The position numbers and the translations under genes are program-made. A DNA stretch of 51,061 bases from JADCCX01 sp031378805 (GTDB taxonomy: Bacteria; Pseudomonadota; Alphaproteobacteria; Rhizobiales; Beijerinckiaceae): NCBI GenBank assembly GCA_031378805.1, contig JANNEO010000020.1, positions 1 through 51,061 of the forward strand, written 5' to 3'. The notes below the pieces were generated by a model. It had not been told where the DNA came from, made no database searches, and saw nothing but the letters and a program-made list of their open reading frames with translations. Below are positions 7,919-16,544 of the stretch, piece by piece (within the stretch, counting starts at the first letter, position 1; each line of letters begins with the position of its first letter).

Positions 7919-9325
7919 ATGACTAAAAATTCTGAGGACCATGAACCGCAGTCTGGCTTGATTGCTGACCTGCGCAGCAAAGCGGATACCGAAAAGGCGA
8001 TCGCGGCCAGCACCCGCACCCTTGTTGTCGGCCCTTACAGGTTGCGGTTCCGCAAGGGGCCTTCGGGTGAGCAGGCTCCGTCGCGTTCCATTGAAGCGCG
8101 GCTCGACGAAGCCACGGGGCTTGCGCTCGCCATCGACCTTGCCATCATCAAGAGCTTCGTTGCGGCAACGGAAGCGACCCGGCCTGCAACGTATCTGGGC
8201 AAGGGCAAGGTCGAGGAGATCGCCGAACTGGCGAAGGCCGAGGAGATCGGGCTTGTCGTGGTCGATGCGGCCCTGTCCCCGGTGCAGCAGCGCAATCTGG
8301 AAAAGGCCTTCGGTACCAAGGTCATTGACCGCACCGGATTGATCCTCGAGATTTTCGGTCGTCGCGCCCGCACACGAGAAGGCACGTTGCAGGTCGAGCT
8401 GGCGCATCTGGGCTATCAGAAAAGCCGCCTTGTCCGCTCCTGGACACACCTTGAACGCCAGCGTGGCGGCTTCGGCTTCATGGGCGGGCCGGGTGAAACC
8501 CAGATCGAGACCGACCGGCGACTGATCCAAGAGCGCATGACGCGGCTGGAACGCGAGCTGGAACAGGTGAAGCGCACCCGGGGACTGCACCGCGCCGGGC
8601 GAGAGCGTGTGCCCTATCCGACCGTGGCGCTTGTCGGCTACACCAATGCCGGGAAGTCGACCCTCTTCAACCGGCTGACGCGGGCCGAGGTTCTGGCCCA
8701 AGACATGCTGTTCGCAACGCTTGATCCCACGGCGCGGGTGGTCAAGCTCAAGCCCGGCCTGGATGTGATCCTGTCGGACACGGTCGGGTTCATCTCGGAC
8801 CTGCCCACCACGCTGATTGCGGCTTTCCGCGCCACCCTCGAGGATGTGCTGGTCGCCGACATCATCTTGCATGTCCGAGACATGGCGCATGAGGACGCCG
8901 ACGCGCAGGGCGAAGATGTGCTCGCCATCCTGGCCGAACTGGGTATCAACCCGGATGACAACCGGCGCCTGATCGAGGTCTGGAACAAGGCGGACCTGCT
9001 GACGCCGGAACGGCGGCAACAGCTGGAGAACGTGGTGTCCGGGCGTCCTGATGAGAGCAGGCCCATGCTTGTCTCCGCGGTCACGGGCGATGGGCTGCCG
9101 CATCTGTTGAGTGCCATCGAACGCCGCCTGACGCAGGATCGTACGATCTGGCGGCTGAAGATCCACGCGACTGATGGCGAAGGACTAAGCGCCGTCTATG
9201 GCTTCGGCGAGGTTATGGAGCGCAAGGCCGACCGGAAAGGTGACGTGACCCTGCATGTCCGCCTTTCCGCCACAAAGGCCGCGCAGATGCTGCGGCGCTT
9301 CCCCGAGGCAAGGCAGATTCCGTGA
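7919..9325 (+). CDS. hflX: Ribosome-associated GTPase HflX
   Basis: A 468-residue TRAFAC GTPase that binds 50S subunits and splits stalled or stressed ribosomes. The N-terminal HflX domain contains LGKGKVEEIAEL and the glycine-rich linker GGFGFMGGPGETQIETDRR. The G domain has G1 GYTNAGKS (near residue 242), G3 DTVGFI and G4 NKAD. A further C-terminal domain of about 60 residues ends the protein. The start ATG is preceded by GGGAGAC. Most likely co-transcribed with hfq. Confidence 0.97.
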   Translation: MTKNSEDHEPQSGLIADLRSKADTEKAIAASTRTLVVGPYRLRFRKGPSGEQAPSRSIEARLDEATGLALAIDLAIIKSFVAATEATRPATYLGKGKVEEIAELAKAEEIGLVVVDAALSPVQQRNLEKAFGTKVIDRTGLILEIFGRRARTREGTLQVELAHLGYQKSRLVRSWTHLERQRGGFGFMGGPGETQIETDRRLIQERMTRLERELEQVKRTRGLHRAGRERVPYPTVALVGYTNAGKSTLFNRLTRAEVLAQDMLFATLDPTARVVKLKPGLDVILSDTVGFISDLPTTLIAAFRATLEDVLVADIILHVRDMAHEDADAQGEDVLAILAELGINPDDNRRLIEVWNKADLLTPERRQQLENVVSGRPDESRPMLVSAVTGDGLPHLLSAIERRLTQDRTIWRLKIHATDGEGLSAVYGFGEVMERKADRKGDVTLHVRLSATKAAQMLRRFPEARQIP

Positions 9326-9365
9326 TGGGACTGCTCCGGTGGTGGACCGTCGTTCTGGCGAGAAG

Positions 9366-9380
9366 TAAACCCCATGTTAA
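9366..9380 (+). promoter_or_regulatory. CtrA-like box before the first GH25 gene
   Basis: TAAA-N7-TTAA followed by CC, one mismatch from the CtrA consensus TTAA-N7-TTAA. It ends 24 bp before the start codon. A related block with the same words, GTAAACCC and GTTAACC, lies before the second GH25 gene. The repeated motif is seen directly; assignment to CtrA is an inference from established alphaproteobacterial cell-cycle regulation. Confidence 0.25.
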
Positions 9381-9404
9381 CCGGGACAGCATGATAGATC
9401 GGGC

Positions 9405-10418
9405 ATGAGAACGAGCATCACGTTGCCAGGGTTTTGGCAGTCCAGGGAGGCAGGGCTGCGCAAGGGCATCATGTGCGCACTGGCTGCCGTGCTGGCCTTT
9501 GCCGCCACAGCCTGTGCCATCGAGGACTATTCAGGCCGTTATGGTGCCAAGTCAGACGCCAAGCCCCATGCGGGCGTTGCCAGTGCCATGCGCTATCCTG
9601 TGCATGGCATCGACATCTCTCGCTGGCAGGGCGATATCGACTGGCGCGCCGTCAAGGCTGCGGGCACGCGCTTTGTGTTCATCAAGTCGACGGAAGGCGG
9701 TGATCACATCGATCCGCGCTTCCTGCAGAACTGGAATGGCGCACGTGCCGCCGGCATTCCGGCCGGAGCTTACCATTTCGTCTATTGGTGCCGCCCCGCA
9801 CATGAGCAGGCGCAATGGTTCGTCCAGCATATCCCGCAATCCAACGACGCGCTGGCACTTCCACCTATCCTCGATGTCGAATGGAACGGTCATTCCCGTA
9901 CCTGCCCGCGCAAGGTCTCGCGCGAGACCGCCATCGAAAAGATGCTCCTGATGCTGCGGGAGCTGGAACAGCACACGGGCAAGCGTCCGATCATCTACAC
10001 CGATATCCCGTTCCACAAGGATGTGATCGAAGGCACGAGCGCGTTCGAGGGCTACCCTTTCTGGATCCGCTCCACGGCTGCGCGGCCCGAGGAGCGCTAC
10101 GCCAACCGACGCTGGGAGTTCTGGCAGTTCACCACCACCGGGCGCGTTCCCGGTATTCGCGGCGATGTCGACCGCAACGCCTTCTATGGTTCGGAGCAGG
10201 AGTTCCAAGCCTGGGTGGCAGGGCAGTATGACATCGCGCAGCGCCAGCCCAGTTCGACCTTTGCCAGAGCGCCTCAGGCTGTGCCTCCCGTGACGGGGCC
10301 GCAATCCGCTCCTGTTGCCATCCAGCAGCAACCTTTGCCAATGCCGCAGCCCGGCACCCTGCCGCGCATTGCGGAACCAAGACCTGAGCCACTGGATGAG
10401 CAAGCCCCGCCGGAATGA
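9405..10418 (+). CDS. Exported GH25 lysozyme-like protein, copy 1
   Basis: A 337-residue protein with a single glycoside hydrolase family 25 domain (about residues 65-280), a fold that cleaves the MurNAc-GlcNAc bond of peptidoglycan. Catalytic-type acids are seen in HGIDISRWQGDIDW (first Asp), LDVEWNG (Asp-x-Glu) and the C-terminal EFWQFTTTGRVPG strand. A hydrophobic segment near residues 23-38 ends in ATAC, so it is exported and might be a weak lipoprotein. A proline- and glutamine-rich tail of about 55 residues follows the domain. A second copy lies directly downstream; the two are clear paralogs. Likely wall remodelling; the true substrate is not shown. Confidence 0.9.
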   Translation: MRTSITLPGFWQSREAGLRKGIMCALAAVLAFAATACAIEDYSGRYGAKSDAKPHAGVASAMRYPVHGIDISRWQGDIDWRAVKAAGTRFVFIKSTEGGDHIDPRFLQNWNGARAAGIPAGAYHFVYWCRPAHEQAQWFVQHIPQSNDALALPPILDVEWNGHSRTCPRKVSRETAIEKMLLMLRELEQHTGKRPIIYTDIPFHKDVIEGTSAFEGYPFWIRSTAARPEERYANRRWEFWQFTTTGRVPGIRGDVDRNAFYGSEQEFQAWVAGQYDIAQRQPSSTFARAPQAVPPVTGPQSAPVAIQQQPLPMPQPGTLPRIAEPRPEPLDEQAPPE

Positions 10419-10464
10419 GGCGGTAACCTTTCCTTCATCATCACCCAAGGTTAACCGGGAAACG

Positions 10465-10478
10465 TAAACCCGCGTTAA
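10465..10478 (+). promoter_or_regulatory. CtrA-like box before the second GH25 gene
   Basis: TAAA-N6-TTAA followed by CC, inside GTAAACCCGCGTTAACC. An additional GGTTAACC palindrome lies at 10449-10456. The spacing is one base shorter than the CtrA consensus. It sits 44 bp before the preferred ATG at 10522. The shared wording with the site before the first copy suggests joint control, or simply that the upstream region was duplicated with the gene. Confidence 0.22.
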
Positions 10479-10521
10479 CCGCCGCCGCGTGAATGATGCT
10501 CCCAACATCAAGGGTTGCGTC

Positions 10522-11595
10522 ATGTTGGGGTCATTGCGTGAAGCAGGAAGGCGTGGTGGCGTGGCGCTCACGTTCATCTGTGCTCTGGTCGCAAACTTTG
10601 CCGCCGAGGCCCGCAATCCCTATCCGCGCAAGGGTGACTCCGCCCCCCATGACGGTGTTGCCGCTGCCCGCCAACACGCGGTGCAGGGCATAGACGTTTC
10701 CAAGTATCAGTTCGATATCGACTGGAGCGAAGTGAAGAAGGCAGGCACTCGCTTCGCCTTCATCAAGGCCACCGAGGGCGGCGACCACCTGGACAGCAAT
10801 TTCCGTGACAACTGGCAGGGTGCGAAGGAAGCCGGTGTGCCGCGCGGCGCTTATCATTTCGTCTTCTGGTGCCGCCCCGCCAAGGACCAGATCCGCTGGT
10901 ATATCCGCAACGTGCCGAAAGACCCGGAGGCCTTGCCGCCGGTGCTTGACGTGGAATGGAACCACCTGTCGCGGTGCCCGCGCACCACACCGGAGAAAGC
11001 CCGCGCCAAGATGCGCGAGTTGCTCAAGGCCTTTCACGCCCATTATGGCAAGAAACCCATCATCTACACCGACATCACCTTCCATGAGGACGTGCTGGAA
11101 GGGAGCACTGAGTTCAACGACTACCCGTTCTGGATTCGTTCCGTCGCGGCCAAGCCGCAGGAGCGCTACGAGAACCGCCAATGGGAGTTCTGGCAGTTCA
11201 CGGCAACCGGCCGTGTGCCAGGCATCAAGGGTGACGTGGACCGCAATGCCTTCTTTGGCAGCGAGAAGCAGTTCCGCGACTGGATTGACGGTCGCTTCGA
11301 TATCGGTTCTCGCCAGATGCTGCGGCAGGACATGCGGCAGGATATGCGGCAAGAGACGCGGCAAGAGACGCGGAATCTCGAGCCAAGATCGCCGTCACCA
11401 ACCGTTCAGCCGCTTCCGACCACGCCGCTGCCGCCGCCACGTCCACCTGTGCTGAAAGCCGAGCGCGAAGAGCCGGAAGCAGCACCCACCCCGCCGCGCC
11501 CGCGACCCGTGCGATCCGAACCGCGCCGCAGGGAGCCAAACAGGTTGCTGCCGCCAGGCATCGTGCCTGATATCACAGGTTCGATTCCACGCTGA
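10522..11595 (+). CDS. Exported GH25 lysozyme-like protein, copy 2
   Basis: A 357-residue paralog of the preceding gene, with the same GH25 landmarks: QGIDVSKYQFDIDW, FIKATEGGDHLD, LDVEWNHLSRCPR and EFWQFTATGRVPG. A signal peptide ends near FAAEA. After the domain come five four-residue units (RQML, RQDM, RQDM, RQET, RQET) and a tail of about 90 residues rich in Pro and Arg, a likely wall- or polyanion-binding linker. The ATG at 10522 is preferred because AAGGG stands in front of it; a GTG at 10489 would add eleven residues before the signal peptide. The two tandem copies may act at different times or sites. Confidence 0.9.
   Translation: MLGSLREAGRRGGVALTFICALVANFAAEARNPYPRKGDSAPHDGVAAARQHAVQGIDVSKYQFDIDWSEVKKAGTRFAFIKATEGGDHLDSNFRDNWQGAKEAGVPRGAYHFVFWCRPAKDQIRWYIRNVPKDPEALPPVLDVEWNHLSRCPRTTPEKARAKMRELLKAFHAHYGKKPIIYTDITFHEDVLEGSTEFNDYPFWIRSVAAKPQERYENRQWEFWQFTATGRVPGIKGDVDRNAFFGSEKQFRDWIDGRFDIGSRQMLRQDMRQDMRQETRQETRNLEPRSPSPTVQPLPTTPLPPPRPPVLKAEREEPEAAPTPPRPRPVRSEPRRREPNRLLPPGIVPDITGSIPR
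11311..11370 (+). repeat. Tandem 12-bp repeat in the GH25 copy 2 tail
   Basis: Five consecutive 12-base units lie in frame. The last two are identical (CGGCAAGAGACG), the two before differ by one base (CGGCAGGAYATG), and the first is degenerate. They encode RQ-xx steps. The unit number could vary by slippage between strains. Confidence 0.85.
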
Positions 11596-11601
11596 CGCAA
11601 T

Positions 11602-12084
11602 TCACCACCAGCGGGGAACCCGGCGGGTGTAGCTGCGCCAATCCTCGCCGAATCGTGCGTCGAGGTGTTGTTCCTCGCGCAGCACCGCAAGCCTGAGCAG
11701 GCCGATGAACAGAACAGGCAGCACAAGAAACCGCCAAGGGCTACCCGTGGCCAGCGCCAAGCCCAGGAAGGCGATCAGCGCCGCCAGATACATGGGATTG
11801 CGCGTCCGGTTGTAGAGACCGAATGTTACCAGCCGCTCTGCTCTCGCCGTCGGATCAAACGGCGTGCCTGCGCCCGAAAAGCTCCGCAGCGCCAGATACG
11901 CCACCGTGATGCCCGTGGCGATCAATGCCCAGCCGATGCCGATCATCGCATCGTCGCCGAAACCGCCCAGACCGATCAAGGGCAGCGGCAGAAGATGGTG
12001 CAAAGGCCAGGGCAGCACAAGCGCGATCCCATACAGAATCGGCGGCCAGTGGATGGTGTTGGGGCGATCGGCATAGGAAACCAT
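11602..12084 (-). CDS. Isoprenylcysteine methyltransferase-like membrane protein
   Basis: A 160-residue integral membrane protein of the ICMT/phospholipid methyltransferase-like superfamily. Four or so hydrophobic segments are visible. The C-terminal half carries the cofactor-binding pattern GLYNRTRNPMYLAAL and a final EEQHLDARFGEDWRSYTRRVPRWW, both typical. Family members methylate lipids or small molecules with S-adenosylmethionine; the substrate here is unknown. It ends seven bases from the 3' end of the second GH25 gene (convergent) and lies three bases downstream of the DciA-like gene, probably one transcript. Confidence 0.85.
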   Translation of the reverse strand: MVSYADRPNTIHWPPILYGIALVLPWPLHHLLPLPLIGLGGFGDDAMIGIGWALIATGITVAYLALRSFSGAGTPFDPTARAERLVTFGLYNRTRNPMYLAALIAFLGLALATGSPWRFLVLPVLFIGLLRLAVLREEQHLDARFGEDWRSYTRRVPRWW

Positions 12085-12087
12085 GGC

Positions 12088-12669
12088 TCAGCGTTTCCCC
12101 ATCACGCCAACGCCGAGGCGGGCGAGGGCGGCCTTCAGCCCGGCATGTTCGACATCCACCAGCAGATGATCCAGCACACGGCTGGCCTCGGGCGTCAGGA
12201 CAGGTTTCGGTCTGCGCTTTGACACCTCCCCCTTGCGCACCGGCCCTTGCTTCAGGGCGAGTCTTTCCACGCAACGCCAGCCAAAAAAGGCATTGATGCG
12301 CTGGATGACCTGCGGTGACTGGTGTTGGAGGTCGAGCGCAAAAGCGCCCTCGACTTTCACGGTCAGGGTCGCGCCGTCCCGCGCCTTCTCCGGATCGGCA
12401 CCGGGCGGGCGCGGTGGCCAGCGCAGCGTCACCGGCTCCGACCAGGGTGCCAGTTGTGCGCCGACAATATCATTCCAGTGCAAATGGATGGCCGAGGTGG
12501 CAAATCCCTTGGCCTTGAGCGAAGGCTCCAGGCAGTTCTCCAGCAGGGCCTGCAAGGGCTGCGCACCCTTTCGCCGCGGGCGGCTTTCCCCGTTGCTTGT
12601 GTTGGTTCCTGTGGGTTGTGGTCCAGCCAAGGTTTTGTCACTTTCCAGCCTGTTGCAGGCATGGTTCAC
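12088..12669 (-). CDS. DUF721/DciA family protein
   Basis: A 193-residue protein of the DUF721 family. In bacteria without DnaC, DciA of this family loads the replicative helicase DnaB. The KH-like core is about residues 40-135 (LQALLENCLEPSLKAKGF, WNDIVGAQLAPWSEPVTL, and LDLQHQSPQVIQRINAFFGW). A basic stretch follows and then a C-terminal helical tail. It is divergent from mutY, which begins 41 bp away; the DciA-mutY neighbourhood is common in this order. The DciA function is known for other members and inferred here. Confidence 0.82.
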   Translation of the reverse strand: MNHACNRLESDKTLAGPQPTGTNTSNGESRPRRKGAQPLQALLENCLEPSLKAKGFATSAIHLHWNDIVGAQLAPWSEPVTLRWPPRPPGADPEKARDGATLTVKVEGAFALDLQHQSPQVIQRINAFFGWRCVERLALKQGPVRKGEVSKRRPKPVLTPEASRVLDHLLVDVEHAGLKAALARLGVGVMGKR

Positions 12670-12709
12670 TTTTCAGGAAGGGTTCAAACCCGATGGTATC
12701 GCCTTGCCC

Positions 12710-13813
12710 ATGATCACTCAACCGGCTTCATTTCCACAAGCAGAGCCAACTGCTTCGGTGTTGCTCGTCTGGTATGACCGGCACCGCCGGGTTCTGCCCT
12801 GGCGCGTGTTGCCGGGCGAGACCGCTGATCCCTACCGCGTCTGGCTGTCGGAAATCATGCTGCAACAAACCACCGTACAGGCGGTCAAGCCGTATTTCGA
12901 AGCGTTCATCCGGCGTTGGACGACGGTGGAGCAGCTTGCTTCGGCATCCAGCGACGACATCATGAAGATGTGGGCGGGGCTTGGTTACTATAGCCGGGCC
13001 CGCAATCTTCATGCCTGCGCAAAGGTGGTGGTCGCGCGGTTTGGTGGGCAGTTTCCGGCGGATGAAGCCTCGCTGCTGACATTGCCGGGCGTGGGGGACT
13101 ATACGGCGGCGGCGATCAGCAGCATTGCCTTCGGTCGCCGCGCCGTGGTGATCGACGGCAATGTCGAGCGGGTGATCGCCAGGCTCCATAAGGTCGAGAC
13201 GGCGATGCCCGAGGCACGAAAACCAATCTGGAAGCTTGCAGACAGCATCACCCCTCAGGAACGGCCCGGCGATTTCGCTCAAGCCATGATGGACCTTGGT
13301 GCGACAGTGTGTACGCCAAGAAATCCTTCCTGCGGCATCTGCCCTTTCCTCGGGATGTGCCAGGCGCAACGCCATGGCGCTCCCGAGACCTTGCCGCGCA
13401 AGCGGCCCAAACCGCCCAAAGCAACGCGCTACGGCGCGGCGTTCGTTGCAGTGCGTGCGGATGGTGCGCTGCTCGTGCGAACACGTCCACCCAAGGGTCT
13501 GCTCGGCGGCATGACGGAGGTGCCGGGAACGGACTGGATGCCTGTCAGGATGGACTTTGATCCGCTGGTGTCAGCGCCTCTGCCCAGACCATGGACAAGG
13601 CAGTCCGAGACGGTGCGTCACGTCTTCACGCATTTTCCGCTCGAACTGACGGTGTTCACGGCAAAGGTTCCAGCAGGAACAGCCGCACCGCTGAACATGC
13701 GCTGGATTTCCGCCAACGCGATCGCGGGTGAGGCTTTCCCCACATTGTTTCGCAAGGTGTTGGCTGTTGGCAACGCCGCCACGGCAGGTGAAAGCCCGCG
13801 CGATGTCGGCTAG
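12710..13813 (+). CDS. mutY: A/G-specific adenine DNA glycosylase MutY
   Basis: A 367-residue repair glycosylase that removes adenine mispaired with 8-oxoguanine. The catalytic Glu is in SEIMLQQTTV, the helix-hairpin-helix is LPGVGDYTAAAI, and the conserved Asp near residue 149 is in VIDGNVERV. The iron-sulfur motif C-x6-C-x2-C-x5-C is complete (CTPRNPSCGICPFLGMC). A NUDIX-like C-terminal domain for 8-oxoguanine recognition follows. I chose ATG 12710 by homology length; the open frame extends far upstream into the divergent gene. mutS starts three bases after the stop. Confidence 0.96.
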   Translation: MITQPASFPQAEPTASVLLVWYDRHRRVLPWRVLPGETADPYRVWLSEIMLQQTTVQAVKPYFEAFIRRWTTVEQLASASSDDIMKMWAGLGYYSRARNLHACAKVVVARFGGQFPADEASLLTLPGVGDYTAAAISSIAFGRRAVVIDGNVERVIARLHKVETAMPEARKPIWKLADSITPQERPGDFAQAMMDLGATVCTPRNPSCGICPFLGMCQAQRHGAPETLPRKRPKPPKATRYGAAFVAVRADGALLVRTRPPKGLLGGMTEVPGTDWMPVRMDFDPLVSAPLPRPWTRQSETVRHVFTHFPLELTVFTAKVPAGTAAPLNMRWISANAIAGEAFPTLFRKVLAVGNAATAGESPRDVG

Positions 13814-13816
13814 AGC

Positions 13817-16540
13817 ATGGTGATGCTCGATCCCATACGCCAGACCCCGGCAAACCATGAACCTGCCGATGCCGAGGGCAGGATCACCCCTTCGATGGCG
13901 CAATACATCGAGATCAAGGCGGCGAACCCGGATTCGCTGCTGTTCTATCGCATGGGGGATTTCTACGAGTTGTTCTTCGAGGATGCCGAACAGGCATCGC
14001 GCACGCTCGGCATCGTCCTCACCAAGCGCGGCAAGCATGGCGGGCTGGATATCCCAATGTGCGGCGTGCCGGTGATCCGTGCCGACGAGTATCTCCAACG
14101 CTTGATCGCGGCGGGCCATCGTGTGGCGGTCTGCGAGCAGCTGGAAGACCCGGCCGAGGCCCGCAAGCGCGGCTCGAAGGCGGTCGTGCGGCGCGATGTG
14201 GTGCGGCTCGTGACGGCAGGCACCATCACCGAGGATGCACTGCTTGATCCCTCCCGCGCGTCCATCCTGCTGGGCATCGGGCGCATCAGGCTGGATGACG
14301 CCCGCCATGTCTACGGCCTGGCGGAGGTGGATATTTCCACCGGGCGCTTCGTGCTGGCGGAATGCGACGGCGATTCCCTTGCGACCGAGATTGCCCGCAT
14401 CGATCCGCGCGAGATCGTACTGCCCGATGCCATCCGTGATGATGCGACGCTGGCTTCGCTGTGGCGCGAAGTCCGCGCCGCCGTGGCGCGTGTGGCGCGT
14501 GACGGCATCGACAGCGCCAGTGCGGCCCGGCGCGTGGCAGAATTTTTCGGGGTGGCGGCGCTCGATGGGTTCGGCCAGTTCTCGAAGGCAGAGCTGATCG
14601 CCGCGGCCACCGTGCTGGCCTATGTCGAGCGCACGCAGCTTGGTGTGCGGCCACCGCTGACGCCGCCGGTTCCTGCTGGCAGCGGTCACACGATGCAGAT
14701 CGACGCGGCGACACGCGCCAACCTGGAACTGACCCGCACGCTGGGCGGGGAGCGCAACGGCTCGCTCCTGCATTGCATCGACCTGACGGTGACACCTGCG
14801 GGCGGGCGCCTGCTGGCGGAGCGACTGGCAGGGCCTTTGACCGGGGTTCCAGCCATCCGCGAGCGGCTGGATGCTGTCGAAATCGTTCGGACGGATCCGC
14901 TGTTGCGCGAGCGTCTGCGGGCTGCCCTGAAGGGTGCGCCGGATATGCCACGATCGCTGGCACGCCTGGCGATGGACCGGGGCGGACCGCGTGACCTGGC
15001 CGCAATCCGCGATGGTGTTGCGGTGTCGGCCACGCTGGCGGCGCTGTTGCCCCAGGGGCTCCCCATGGAGCTGGCTCGGGCGGCCGCGGCGCTTGTGGTG
15101 CTCGATCCCACCCTTGTGGAGACCCTGACGACAACGCTTGCCGATGAGCTGCCCCTGCAGAAGCGCGATGGCGGTTTTGTGCGCTCCGGCCATGTGGCTG
15201 CCCTGGAAGAGATGCGGGCGCTGCGCGATAATTCCCGCCGCGTCATCGCCGGCTTGCAGATGCGCTATGCGGAGGAATCCGACTCCCGCACGCTGCGCAT
15301 CAAGCACAACAACTTTCTGGGCTATTACGTCGAGGTGCCGCAAAAGGATGGCGAGCGCTTCGTGCAAGCCCCGCTCAATGCGCTCTTCATCCATCGCCAG
15401 ACCATGCAGGGCGCGATGCGGTTTTCGACCACAGAACTGGGGTTGCTGGAGGCGAAAATCGCCAGCGCCGCCGACCGCGCCATTGCCATCGAGCTTGGCA
15501 TCTTCGATGAATTGAAAGCGCTGGTGCTCGCCCATCAATCTGCCATCCTGAAAGCAGCGGATGCGTTGGCCGTGATGGATGTGTCTGCCAGCCTTGCGGA
15601 ACTGGCTGACAGGCGCGGCTGGGTGCGCCCGCAGATCGATGACAGCCTGGCCTTTGCCATCACGGCGGGGCGGCATCCTGTTGTGGAAGAAGCCGTTCGC
15701 CGCGACGGCCACAGTTTCATCGCCAACGGGGCCGATCTCTCGCCGCCTGGCGCTGAAAGCTCTGGCCGCATCCTGCTTGTCACAGGCCCCAACATGGCGG
15801 GCAAATCGACGTTCCTGCGCCAGAATGCGGTGATTGCGGTGCTGGCGCAGATGGGGGCCTATGTCCCGGCGGATGCCGCGCATATCGGCGTGGTCGATCG
15901 GCTGTTCTCGCGCGTGGGTGCGGCGGATGATCTGGCGCGTGGGCGCTCGACCTTCATGGTCGAGATGGTGGAAACCGCCGCGATCCTCAATCAGGCCACG
16001 GGCAAGAGCTTCGTCATTCTGGACGAGATCGGGCGCGGCACGGCCACGTTCGACGGCCTTTCCATCGCCTGGGCGGCCATCGAGCATCTGCACGCCACGA
16101 ACCGCTCGCGGGCGCTGTTCGCCACGCATTATCACGAGCTGACGGCGCTGGCGCAGAAGCTGCCGCGCCTCGCCAACGTGACGATGCGCGTGACCGATCA
16201 CTACGGCGACGTGGTGTTCCTGCACGAGGTGACGCCGGGCGCGGCTGACCGAAGCTACGGCATCCAGGTGGCGAAACTGGCGGGATTGCCGATGGCGGTG
16301 GTGGAACGGGCGAAGTCCATTCTGGCCGAGCTGGAGAAGGGCGAACGGCAGGCCCCGGTGGACCGGCTGCTGGGAGAGCTGCCGCTGTTCGCGGCACTGC
16401 CCATGGCACGGCAGGAGCCATACTCCGCCAAGACGCCGAAGAAGGACGCGCTGCGCGAGGCGCTGGCCGAGGTGCAGCCGGACGAGATGACGCCGAGGGA
16501 AGCGTTGGCGGCGCTGTACCGATTGAAGGGGCTGGGGTGA
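13817..16540 (+). CDS. mutS: DNA mismatch repair protein MutS
   Basis: A 907-residue mismatch-recognition ATPase. The mismatch-binding N-terminal domain has the Phe-x-Glu motif within FYRMGDFYELFFEDA. The lever and clamp domains follow, then the ABC-type ATPase with Walker A TGPNMAGKSTFL, signature-like RGRSTFMVEM, Walker B ILDEIGRGT and a switch His in FATHYHELT. The C-terminal part contains a dimerisation tail. Start ATG 13817, with an in-frame ATG two codons later. Directly behind mutY, so the two repair functions share a transcript. A long inverted repeat follows its stop. Confidence 0.97.
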   Translation: MVMLDPIRQTPANHEPADAEGRITPSMAQYIEIKAANPDSLLFYRMGDFYELFFEDAEQASRTLGIVLTKRGKHGGLDIPMCGVPVIRADEYLQRLIAAGHRVAVCEQLEDPAEARKRGSKAVVRRDVVRLVTAGTITEDALLDPSRASILLGIGRIRLDDARHVYGLAEVDISTGRFVLAECDGDSLATEIARIDPREIVLPDAIRDDATLASLWREVRAAVARVARDGIDSASAARRVAEFFGVAALDGFGQFSKAELIAAATVLAYVERTQLGVRPPLTPPVPAGSGHTMQIDAATRANLELTRTLGGERNGSLLHCIDLTVTPAGGRLLAERLAGPLTGVPAIRERLDAVEIVRTDPLLRERLRAALKGAPDMPRSLARLAMDRGGPRDLAAIRDGVAVSATLAALLPQGLPMELARAAAALVVLDPTLVETLTTTLADELPLQKRDGGFVRSGHVAALEEMRALRDNSRRVIAGLQMRYAEESDSRTLRIKHNNFLGYYVEVPQKDGERFVQAPLNALFIHRQTMQGAMRFSTTELGLLEAKIASAADRAIAIELGIFDELKALVLAHQSAILKAADALAVMDVSASLAELADRRGWVRPQIDDSLAFAITAGRHPVVEEAVRRDGHSFIANGADLSPPGAESSGRILLVTGPNMAGKSTFLRQNAVIAVLAQMGAYVPADAAHIGVVDRLFSRVGAADDLARGRSTFMVEMVETAAILNQATGKSFVILDEIGRGTATFDGLSIAWAAIEHLHATNRSRALFATHYHELTALAQKLPRLANVTMRVTDHYGDVVFLHEVTPGAADRSYGIQVAKLAGLPMAVVERAKSILAELEKGERQAPVDRLLGELPLFAALPMARQEPYSAKTPKKDALREALAEVQPDEMTPREALAALYRLKGLG

Positions 16541-16544
16541 ACTG

